Source: JALORV01 sp963769745
GTDB lineage: Bacteria; Pseudomonadota; Gammaproteobacteria; Burkholderiales; Burkholderiaceae_F
Direction: 5' to 3'
DNA: 64,000 nt
NCBI GenBank assembly: GCA_963769745.1
Contig: CAVYNB010000041.1
Location: 62,001 to 126,000, forward strand
The translations under genes were made by a program, and so were the position numbers. Shown piece after piece: positions 50,276 through 57,812 of this stretch. The notes under the pieces are model-generated. The model did not search any database. It saw only the letters and a list, made by a program, of their open reading frames with translations, and was not told the DNA's origin. Every line of letters begins with the position of its first letter. Within the stretch, counting starts at the first letter, position 1.

Positions 50276-51465
50276 TGCTCACGGTGGAAGAGGCGCTCGC
50301 GCGCATGTTGCAGCGAGCGGATCCCGTCGAGGTCGAAACCGTGCCGACGCTGGAGGCGCATGGCCGCATCCTTGCAGCCGATGTGATCTCGGCGCTCGCG
50401 GTGCCTCCGCTCGACAACTCACAGATGGACGGCTACGCGGTGCGCACACTCGATGTGCCGGCGGCGGGGACGACGCTGCGCGTGAGCCAGCGCATTGCCG
50501 CCGGTCACGTCGGCGTGCCTCTGGAGCCGGGCACCGCAGCCCGCATCTTTACCGGGGCGCCGGTTCCGGCAGGCGCCGATGCAGTCGTCATGCAGGAGTC
50601 CTGCAGCGCTGACGGCGATCGCGTCACCCTCAATGACATGCCGCAACGTGGCGCATGGATACGTCGCGCCGGTATCGACATCGGCTCCGGTGACACGGTG
50701 GTCGCCGCGGGAGCGCGTTTGCGTCCGCAGGATGTCGGTCTGATCGCGGCCGTCGGCGCCGAGCGGGTCACGGTGCACCGGCGAGTCCGCGTCGCGGTGT
50801 TCTTCACCGGAGACGAACTGGCGATGCCCGGTGAACCGCTGGCGGCCGGCCGCATCTACAACTCCAATCGATTCGTGCTGCGCGCACTGCTGGAGCGTCT
50901 CGGATGCGACGTGGTCGACCTCGGCATCATTCCTGACGACCGCGCACGAACCCGGGCCGCCTTTGTCGAGGCCGCTGCGCGCGCCGACTTGATCATCACG
51001 TCGGGCGGGGTGTCGGTCGGCGAGGAAGATCATGTGAAGCCGGCGGTCGAAGCGGAAGGAGCGCTCGAGCTGTGGCAGATCGCGATGAAGCCGGGAAAGC
51101 CAGTCGCCTTCGGCCGGGTTCGTGACATCCCTTTCATCGGACTGCCGGGCAATCCGGTCTCGAGCTTCGTGACGTTCCTGCTGTTCGGCCGTCCATTCGT
51201 CCTTCATCGGCAGGGCGCGCGATCAAGCGCAGTCCAGGCCTTCAGGCTGCGCGCAGATTTCGACTGGCCGAAGCCGGACAAGCGGCGCGAGTTCCTGCGC
51301 GTGCGACGCAATGCCGAGGACGGTGTAGAACTGTTTCCGACGCAGAATTCGGCGGTGCTGAATTCGACGGCGTGGGCCGATGGCCTCGTCGACCACCCGG
51401 CGGGCGCGACGATAGGCCGTGGCGACACCGTCCGTTACCTGTCCTTTTCCGATCTTCTTGCCTGA
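50275..51465 (+). CDS. moeA: Molybdopterin molybdenumtransferase MoeA
   Basis: A 396-residue enzyme that inserts molybdate into adenylylated molybdopterin. Family parts are LDNSQMDGYAVRT near the N-terminus, GAPVPAGADAVVMQE, FFTGDEL, TSGGVSVGEEDHV and GLPGNPVSS in the MogA-like domain, then the C-terminal beta barrel. Start overlaps the mobB stop; moaD lies 12 bases downstream. Confidence 0.96.
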   Translation: MLTVEEALARMLQRADPVEVETVPTLEAHGRILAADVISALAVPPLDNSQMDGYAVRTLDVPAAGTTLRVSQRIAAGHVGVPLEPGTAARIFTGAPVPAGADAVVMQESCSADGDRVTLNDMPQRGAWIRRAGIDIGSGDTVVAAGARLRPQDVGLIAAVGAERVTVHRRVRVAVFFTGDELAMPGEPLAAGRIYNSNRFVLRALLERLGCDVVDLGIIPDDRARTRAAFVEAAARADLIITSGGVSVGEEDHVKPAVEAEGALELWQIAMKPGKPVAFGRVRDIPFIGLPGNPVSSFVTFLLFGRPFVLHRQGARSSAVQAFRLRADFDWPKPDKRREFLRVRRNAEDGVELFPTQNSAVLNSTAWADGLVDHPAGATIGRGDTVRYLSFSDLLA

Positions 51466-51477
51466 GGTGCGGTCTCG

Positions 51478-51735
51478 ATGAACGTCACGGTCATGTACTT
51501 CGCCGCCCTGCGCGAGCGCATCGGCTGTGCGCGCGAGGAGTGCGAGTTGCCGTCCGGCGTGAGCACCGTGGGCGCGCTGCGCGAATGGCTCGTGGCGCGC
51601 GGCTCGCCCTGGCGCGAAGCCTTCGGCGAGATGCCGCGTGTGCGCACGGCCGTCGACCAGACGATGGCGCGCGACGACACCCGGATCCACGATCGTGCCG
51701 AGGTCGCGTTCTTCCCGCCGGTGACGGGCGGCTGA
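51478..51735 (+). CDS. moaD: Molybdopterin synthase small subunit MoaD
   Basis: An 85-residue ubiquitin-like sulfur carrier ending in the Gly-Gly (FFPPVTGG) that receives thiocarboxylate. The N-terminus MNVTVMYFAALRERIG is typical. With MoaE it adds the dithiolene sulfurs to precursor Z. moaE is 29 bases downstream. Confidence 0.94.
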   Translation: MNVTVMYFAALRERIGCAREECELPSGVSTVGALREWLVARGSPWREAFGEMPRVRTAVDQTMARDDTRIHDRAEVAFFPPVTGG

Positions 51736-51764
51736 AGAGCCGGCCGGACGATGGAGGCTTGACG

Positions 51765-52226
51765 ATGATCCGCGTGCAGCACGAGGAGTTCGATGTGAAT
51801 GCGGAGATCGCGCGACTGCGGGCTTCCAATCCGCGCATCGGTGCGATCGCCTGCTTCATCGGCGTCGTGCGTGACCTCAACGACGGCGCCGCTGTCGCAT
51901 CGATGACGCTCGAACACTATCCGGGCATGACCGAAAAGGCGCTCGGTGACATCGTCTCGCAGGCGCGCGCGCGCTGGGAGCTGTACGACATCCTGGTCGT
52001 CCATCGTGTCGGCGAATTGCGTCCGACCGACCCGATCGTGCTGGTGGTCGTGACCAGCGCCCATCGCGGGTCGGCATTCGCCGCCTGCGAGTTCGTGATG
52101 GACTACCTGAAGACCGACGCGCCGTTCTGGAAGAAGGAGGCGACGCCGGCAGGCGAGCGCTGGGTCGATGCGCGCGTGAGCGACGACGCTGCGCGCGAGC
52201 GCTGGGAGAAGGGCGCGAAGGCATGA
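51765..52226 (+). CDS. moaE: Molybdopterin synthase large subunit MoaE
   Basis: A 153-residue catalytic subunit. The segments GAIACFIGVVRD, LEHYPGMTEKAL and VVHRVGELRPTD are standard, and K123/K124 in FWKKEATP include a catalytic lysine. GGAGG lies eight bases before the ATG. It overlaps crcB by four bases. moaA, moaB and moaC are elsewhere. Confidence 0.96.
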   Translation: MIRVQHEEFDVNAEIARLRASNPRIGAIACFIGVVRDLNDGAAVASMTLEHYPGMTEKALGDIVSQARARWELYDILVVHRVGELRPTDPIVLVVVTSAHRGSAFAACEFVMDYLKTDAPFWKKEATPAGERWVDARVSDDAARERWEKGAKA

Positions 52227-52621
52227 TCACGCGTGACGGACCGTTGTTGACCGTGCTCGGGGCGATTGCGATCGGTGCGGTGCTGGGCGCCTGGCTGCGC
52301 TGGGTGCTGTCGTACTGGCTGAACCCGCGCGTTGTCCACCTTCCGCTGGGAACGCTTGCGGCCAACCTCATCGGCGCCTACCTGATCGGGCTCGCCGTCG
52401 CCGCCTTTGCGACGCATCCGTCGATTTCGCCCTTCTGGAGACTGGCGCTGATCACCGGCTTTCTCGGCAGCCTCACGACGTTCTCGACCTTTTCGGCAGA
52501 AAGCGTTGTTTTGCTTCAGGGCGAACACTGGCGTGCCGCCGCGACCCACGTGCTGGCGCATCTCGGCGGATCGTTGCTGGCGACATTCGCCGGGATCGCG
52601 ACCTACCGGGCGTGGGGGTAG
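52223..52621 (+). CDS. crcB: Fluoride ion channel CrcB/Fluc
   Basis: A 132-residue protein with four membrane helices that dimerises to export fluoride. The signature parts are GAVLGAWLRWVLS in helix 1, GTLAANLIGAYLIG in helix 2 and GFLGSLTTFSTFSAE in helix 3 with the phenylalanine and polar residues of the pore. No fluoride riboswitch was recognised ahead of it; it is the last gene of the alaC operon. Confidence 0.94.
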   Translation: MITRDGPLLTVLGAIAIGAVLGAWLRWVLSYWLNPRVVHLPLGTLAANLIGAYLIGLAVAAFATHPSISPFWRLALITGFLGSLTTFSTFSAESVVLLQGEHWRAAATHVLAHLGGSLLATFAGIATYRAWG

Positions 52622-52716
52622 TCACGGAGTTGCGTTAGTGCAACGCAACAGGAGTTGACCAGTCCCCTGGTGCGCTGGTTATATTACTGACCGGTCAGTT
52701 ATTTACTGGTCCTACC
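52622..52716 (+). promoter_or_regulatory. Promoter with palindromic operators for the RND pump
   Basis: TTGACC (52655-52660) and TATATT (52680-52685) are candidate -35 and -10 elements at a long 19-base spacing. A perfect 14-bp palindrome ACTGACCGGTCAGT (52686-52699) sits just after the -10. GACCAGT (52657-52663) and ACTGGTC (52704-52710 region) are further inverted half sites, and ACCAG/CTGGT (52658-52671) forms another inverted repeat over the -35. This is how TetR/AcrR-type operators are built. TTGCGTT/AACGCAA (52630-52648) is a separate inverted repeat after crcB. No regulator gene adjoins. Confidence 0.65.
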
Positions 52717-53838
52717 ATGCGTTCTGCCCTGATTGCCGTTTCGCTGCTTGTTGTCCTTGCGGGCTGCCAGCGCTCGACTCCACCCACCGACGAGATGCGC
52801 CCGGTGAGAACGATGACGGTCGCGCCCAAGTCGTCCGCCGCCATGGCCGAGTTCTCGGGGGAGGTTCGACCGCGGGTCGAAACTCGAGCGGGCTTCCAGG
52901 TGTCGGGTCGTGTGACGCAGCGCCTGGTCGAAGTCGGGCAGACCGTCAAGACGGGCCAGACGCTCGCCACGCTGGACGCGCAGGACTATCGACTGGCTGC
53001 CGACGCAGCAGACGCCGGACTCAGCGCCGCCAAGGTCGACCGCGACCAGCAAAGGGCCGACTACCGGCGCTTCGAGGAACTGCAGCACAAGGGATTCATC
53101 AGCCAGGCGGATCTGGATCGCCGCAAGGCATCGCTCGACGCGGCCGAGGCCAGGTACCTGCAGGCCGACGCCAGCGCGCGAGCCAGTGGCAACCAGGCCG
53201 GCTATTCGACATTGCGTGCGCCTCACGATGCGGTCGTGATCGGCGTGGACGCCGAGGTGGGACAGGTGGTCGCCGCCGGCCAGTCGGTGATCCGGCTCGC
53301 GCGCATCGGCGAAAAGGAAGTGCTGATCGGAATCCCCGAACAGCAGCTCGCACTGCTCAAGGCCGCTAGCGACATCCAGGTGCGGCTGTGGGCCGGCGGC
53401 CCGCCGATCGAAGGACGGCTGCGCGAACTCGCGCCGGTCGCCGATCCCGCGACCCGCACTTTCCCTGCGCGCATCGCGCTGGTGAACCCTCCACCCACCG
53501 TGGCGCTGGGAATGACGGCAACGGTGGCTTTTGCGACGCCGATCGCGCAGCCGATCATTGCGGTGCCGCTGCAGGCTCTGCAGGCCGAGAGCGGCGCCAC
53601 CCATGCGTGGCTCTTCGATCCGGGCACGCAGTCAGTGCGACGCACGCGTGTGCAGGTCGTCAATGTCGCCGGCAACGAAATCGTCATCGGCGATGGACTC
53701 AAGGCGGGCGACATCGTCGTCACCGCCGGGGTACACCAGTTGAAGGAAGGGCAGAAAGTCCGTCAGCTGTCGGAGGCGACTCAACTCGCTCCGCCGGCCC
53801 CGGCGACCATCAAGCCGGAACCGTCGAAGAAAGGCTGA
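52717..53838 (+). CDS. RND efflux periplasmic adaptor (MFP) lipoprotein
   Basis: A 373-residue membrane fusion protein. The lipobox VLAGC gives acylated Cys17. The usual order follows: beta-barrel strand, lipoyl half (RAGFQVSGRVTQRLVEVGQT), helical hairpin (about residues 90-155), second lipoyl half (STLRAPHDAVVIGVDAEVGQ) and the C-terminal barrel. It links the pump encoded next to an outer-membrane channel, which is not in the window. Substrates cannot be predicted. Confidence 0.93.
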   Translation: MRSALIAVSLLVVLAGCQRSTPPTDEMRPVRTMTVAPKSSAAMAEFSGEVRPRVETRAGFQVSGRVTQRLVEVGQTVKTGQTLATLDAQDYRLAADAADAGLSAAKVDRDQQRADYRRFEELQHKGFISQADLDRRKASLDAAEARYLQADASARASGNQAGYSTLRAPHDAVVIGVDAEVGQVVAAGQSVIRLARIGEKEVLIGIPEQQLALLKAASDIQVRLWAGGPPIEGRLRELAPVADPATRTFPARIALVNPPPTVALGMTATVAFATPIAQPIIAVPLQALQAESGATHAWLFDPGTQSVRRTRVQVVNVAGNEIVIGDGLKAGDIVVTAGVHQLKEGQKVRQLSEATQLAPPAPATIKPEPSKKG

Positions 53839-53842
53839 GCTC

Positions 53843-56800
53843 GTGTCGCGAGGTGAGCCATTCAACCTGTCCGCGTGGGCGATCGACCACGCGCCTCTGC
53901 TGCGCTACCTGATGGTGGTGCTGCTGGCGGGGGGACTGTTCGCCTTTGTCAGCCTTGGCCAGGACGAGGATCCGCCGTTCACGTTCCGCGCCATGGTCGT
54001 GCGTGCCTACTGGCCGGGCGCGACGGCCACGCAGATGGCCGAGCAGGTGACCGACAAGATCGAGAAGAAACTGCAGGAAACGCCCGGGATCGACAAGATC
54101 CGCTCGTACAGCAAGCCCGGCGAGACGCTGATCTTCGTGCAGGTGAACGAGGCGACGCGTGGCCGCGACGTCGCCGATGCCTGGTACCAGGTCCGCAAGA
54201 AGGTCGGTGACATCCGTGGCGTGCTGCCCCCGAATGTCCAGGGGCCGTTTTTCAACGACGAGTTCGGCGATGTCTACGGCGTGATGTTCGCGTTCTCGAC
54301 CGACGGCTTCAACTATCGCGAGCTGAAGGACTACGTCGAGGCCGTCCGCCAGCAGCTGCTCAAGGTACCGAATGTCGCCAAGGTGGATCTGTTCGGCGTG
54401 CAGGACGAGAAGATCTACATCGAGATCTCGCATCGCAAGCTGGCGCAAATTGGGCTCGACATTCCGCAGCTGGCGGCACAGATCGGTGCGCAGAATGCGG
54501 TCGAAGGCTCCGGCGTGCTGGTGCTGCCGACCGACAACCTGCAGGTGCGCATCACCGGCGAGTTCCGTTCGCTCGAGGACCTGCGACAGCTGCCGATCCG
54601 CGCCAACAGTCTGACGTACCGACTGGCGGACATCGCGACGATCACGCGGGCCTACACCGATCCGCCGCGCGACAAGATGCGGGCTGGCCACGCCGGCGGC
54701 GAAGGACGCGAAGTCATCGGGCTCGGCGTGTCGATGACGAAGGGCGGCGACATCATCAAGCTCGGCAAGGAGCTTGCCGCCGCCGAGCGCCGCATCGAGG
54801 CGTCGCTGCCGGTCGGCATCGACATGACCAAGGTGGCGGATCAGCCGCGCGCGGTGGCGACCTCGGTCAACGAATTCCTGCGCGTGCTGGTGGAAGCGCT
54901 GGCCATCGTGCTGGCGGTGTCGTTTCTCAGCCTGGGCCTGCACACGAAGCCGCTGCGCGTGGATCCAGGCCCCGGTCTGGTCGTGCTGGCGACGATCCCG
55001 CTCGTGCTCGCGATCACGATGCTCGGCATGTGGATGCTCGGCATCAACCTGCACAAGATCTCGCTGGGCGCGCTGATCATCGCGCTGGGACTGCTGGTCG
55101 ATGACGCCATCATTGCGGTCGAGATGATGGTGCGCAAGCTCGAGGAGGGCGCCAGCAAGACGGTCGCCGTCACGGCGATGTACGAAACGACCGCGATGCC
55201 GATGCTGACGGGCACGCTGATCACCGCGGTCGGCTTCCTGCCGATCGCGCTGGCCAAGTCGGTGGCCGGCGAATACACGATGTCGATCTTCCAGGTCACT
55301 GCGCTGGCGCTGGTCATCTCGTGGTTTGTCGCGGTGCTGTTCGTTCCGCTGCTCGGCGTGTGGCTGCTGAAGGTCAAGCCCAGGGCCGGCGTGCACAGTG
55401 ACGATGAACTGTTCGATACGCCGTTTTACCGGCGCTTCCGGCGGCTGGTCGACTGGTGTGTCGACTGGCGCAAGACCGTGATCGCGATCACGGTTGCAGC
55501 GCTTGCACTCGGTATCGCCGGTTTCCGCTTCATCGAGCAGCAGTTCTTCCCTGACTCGAGTCGTCTCGAACTGGTGGTCAATCTCTGGCTGCCCGAGGGT
55601 TCGAGCCTGCAGGCGACCGAGCAGGAAACGCGCGAGTTCGAGCGCTGGCTCGGGCGCCAGCCGGAACTGGATTGGTACGTGAGTTATGTCGGCACCGGTG
55701 CTCCGCGCTTCTACCTGCCGCAGGATCAGCAGTTCGGCAACACCAACCTGGCGGAGATCGTCATCACGCCCAGGGATCTCAAGGCTCGCAACGCACTGCA
55801 GGCCCGGATCACCGAGCTCTTCCGCGATGAGTTCCCGAACCTGCGCGGCCGCGTGAAGCTGCTGCCCAATGGGCCGCCGGTCCCGTATCCGGTGCAGTTC
55901 CGGGTGCAGGGGCCGGACGCACGCACCGTGCGCGCCATCGCCGATGAGGTGAAGGAGGTGATGCGCGCCAATGCGAACACGCGCGGTGTGAATGACAACT
56001 GGAACGAGAGCGTCAAGCGCCTGAGTCTCGAACTCGACCAGGACCGCGCTCGCGCCCTCGGCATATCGACGCAGACGCTGGCCCGCGCCGCGCAGACGAT
56101 TCTTTCCGGCAGCACGATCGGCCAGTTTCGCGAGGGTGACCAGCTGATCGACATCGTGCTGCGCCAGCCGCTCGACGAGCGCGCGGTCATCTCGCGCCTT
56201 GCCGAAGCCAACATCACGACGGCCTCAGGCCGTGCCGTGCCGCTTTCACAACTGGTCAAAATCGAGTTCGGCTGGGAGCCGGGCATCATCTGGCGTCAGG
56301 ATCGCGACTACGCGATCACTGTGCAGAGCGATGTCCGACCGGGTATCCAGGGGCCCACCGTGTCGGCCCAGGTCGCGGCCGATCCGCGCATCGCGCAGCT
56401 GCGCAGCCGCATGCCGGCCGGCTACCAGATCGCTGTCGCCGGGGCCGCGGAGGAGTCATCGAAAGCCGGTGGCGCGATCGCGGCCAACATCCCTCTGATG
56501 CTGTTCATCGTCTTCACGCTGCTGATGCTGCAGCTGCATTCGTTCTCACGCTCGATGCTGGTGTTTCTGACGGGCCCGCTCGGACTGATCGGTGCGGCGG
56601 GTGCCCTGCTGGTGTTCCGTGCGCCCTTCGGGTTCGTGGCACAACTCGGCGTGATCGCGCTCTTCGGGATGATCATCCGAAACTCGGTGATCCTGGTCGA
56701 TCAGATCGAACGCAATCGGGAGGACGGCATGCCTGCATGGGACGCGATCATCGAGGCCGCCGTGCGTCGACTGCGGCCGATCGCACTGACCGCGGCGGCG

Positions 56801-57184
56801 GCGGTGCTGGCCATGATTCCGCTGTCGCGCAGCGTGTTCTGGGGGCCGATGGCGATCGCCATCATGGGCGGGCTGATCGTGGCCACGGTGCTGACGCTGT
56901 TGTTCCTGCCGGCTCTCTACTCAGCCTGGTTCCGCATACGTCGGACCGACGCGCAGATGGCTCCCGCAGCCGTTGGCTGCAGCGCAGTCCGCCTGAGCCG
57001 GCGCGCAACACGGCGGGCCAGTGCCCGCTGGCGTGGATCGCCTCGATTCCGCGACCCGGTTGCATCGAGTTGGTGGGCGCCAACATGGCCCGGGTGCCAT
57101 CGGTCGACCTCGAAACCGAGGTCGTCCAAGTGGCTGAGAGCCCACCGCCAACGTCGAAGTCACGCGGCAGAGGCAGCCAATTGA
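53843..57184 (+). CDS. RND efflux pump permease, 3' end probably frame-shifted
   Basis: The open frame codes for 1113 residues of an AcrB-type proton-driven transporter with 12 membrane helices in two halves. The proton-relay Asp pair is in LGLLVDDAIIAVEMM near residue 417, and the N-terminus WAIDHAPLLRYLMVVLL is helix 1. It starts at GTG 53843, four bases after the adaptor. The family normally ends shortly after the last helix (LPALYSAWFRIRR, about residue 1035). Here an Arg/Ser-rich tail of some 70 residues follows. Removing one G at 56975-56976 gives the ending APAAVAAAQSA with TGA at 56994-56996, so the tail is probably an artefact of a single-base insertion. Confidence 0.9.
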   Translation: MSRGEPFNLSAWAIDHAPLLRYLMVVLLAGGLFAFVSLGQDEDPPFTFRAMVVRAYWPGATATQMAEQVTDKIEKKLQETPGIDKIRSYSKPGETLIFVQVNEATRGRDVADAWYQVRKKVGDIRGVLPPNVQGPFFNDEFGDVYGVMFAFSTDGFNYRELKDYVEAVRQQLLKVPNVAKVDLFGVQDEKIYIEISHRKLAQIGLDIPQLAAQIGAQNAVEGSGVLVLPTDNLQVRITGEFRSLEDLRQLPIRANSLTYRLADIATITRAYTDPPRDKMRAGHAGGEGREVIGLGVSMTKGGDIIKLGKELAAAERRIEASLPVGIDMTKVADQPRAVATSVNEFLRVLVEALAIVLAVSFLSLGLHTKPLRVDPGPGLVVLATIPLVLAITMLGMWMLGINLHKISLGALIIALGLLVDDAIIAVEMMVRKLEEGASKTVAVTAMYETTAMPMLTGTLITAVGFLPIALAKSVAGEYTMSIFQVTALALVISWFVAVLFVPLLGVWLLKVKPRAGVHSDDELFDTPFYRRFRRLVDWCVDWRKTVIAITVAALALGIAGFRFIEQQFFPDSSRLELVVNLWLPEGSSLQATEQETREFERWLGRQPELDWYVSYVGTGAPRFYLPQDQQFGNTNLAEIVITPRDLKARNALQARITELFRDEFPNLRGRVKLLPNGPPVPYPVQFRVQGPDARTVRAIADEVKEVMRANANTRGVNDNWNESVKRLSLELDQDRARALGISTQTLARAAQTILSGSTIGQFREGDQLIDIVLRQPLDERAVISRLAEANITTASGRAVPLSQLVKIEFGWEPGIIWRQDRDYAITVQSDVRPGIQGPTVSAQVAADPRIAQLRSRMPAGYQIAVAGAAEESSKAGGAIAANIPLMLFIVFTLLMLQLHSFSRSMLVFLTGPLGLIGAAGALLVFRAPFGFVAQLGVIALFGMIIRNSVILVDQIERNREDGMPAWDAIIEAAVRRLRPIALTAAAAVLAMIPLSRSVFWGPMAIAIMGGLIVATVLTLLFLPALYSAWFRIRRTDAQMAPAAVGCSAVRLSRRATRRASARWRGSPRFRDPVASSWWAPTWPGCHRSTSKPRSSKWLRAHRQRRSHAAEAAN

Positions 57185-57260
57185 TCTGGATCACCGGCTG
57201 AAGACCCGTTCCGGATTGCCGATTCAGGGCAGTAACACCGGAATCGCAGGTTTCTCGACA
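56997..57260. other. Region between pump and coiled-coil gene, no clear gene
   Basis: About 260 bases. They hold a strong hairpin (CGACCTCG, loop AAAC, CGAGGTCG at 57105-57124) without a T run. Several frames stay open on both strands, but none matches a family I know or has a ribosome-binding site. A terminator or a dispersed repeat are both possible. Confidence 0.4.
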
Positions 57261-57780
57261 ATGGGATCAACCGTAGTTGCCATGACAGCGCCGGGCCGAC
57301 GCCTCCCGGTCAGTTCGGCCGTCTGCATTGCCTGCGGGATCGCGCTGATGCTGGTCGGCGGATTCATTCAAACGCTGGAGCCTGGACCGGCCGTCTTGAC
57401 CGAGGCGCCCGAGGCCGCTGCGTCGCGGGCTGCGGCGATCCGGCTCCAGAAGGCCCGGGAGCGCGAGGCCGCAGGCCCGCGCGGAACAGGAGCGGCTGGC
57501 GGCAGAAGAGGCGGCCGAGCGAGCCCGCCGGGAGATCGTCACGGCCGACAGTGCGAGCGAGGCGCGGGCACGTGCCGAGCGCGAGGAGGCGGCGCGCCGG
57601 CAGACGGCCATCGACGAAGCGCGCCGGAGTGCGACTGAAAGCGAAGAGGCGTGGAAGCGCTTCTACAAGCCGTCGGCAAACTGCAGGGATCCGTCGGCCG
57701 CCACGGTGGAGTGCGTCAACGAGTACGTGAAGGCGAAGCGCGAGTTTTCATCCCGCCCGACCGCCGATGCGTCGCGGTAG
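57261..57780 (+). pseudogene. Small membrane-anchored coiled-coil protein, frame-broken
   Basis: One N-terminal membrane helix (SSAVCIACGIALMLVGGFIQ) is followed by a long Ala/Glu/Arg-rich coiled coil and a C-terminal part with WKRFYKPSANC and VECVNEYVKAKREF. I do not recognise a named family, though this C-terminal pattern occurs in small hypothetical proteins of Betaproteobacteria. The first frame is lost near 57471: REREA is followed in the next frame by QARAEQERLAAEEAAERARR. One extra G would explain it. Without correction the first frame ends at 57638 in low-complexity sequence. The stop is TAG 57778-57780. Start may be ATG 57261 or 57282. Confidence 0.6.
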
Positions 57781-57812
57781 AGCAACCGCGCCGTCGACGC
57801 CTGACTGACCCT

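Noticed and set aside
56862..57194. Minus-strand 110-codon frame at the pump 3' end
   Set aside because: No ribosome-binding site and no family; part lies opposite the pump's last helix. Left as an unassigned stretch instead.
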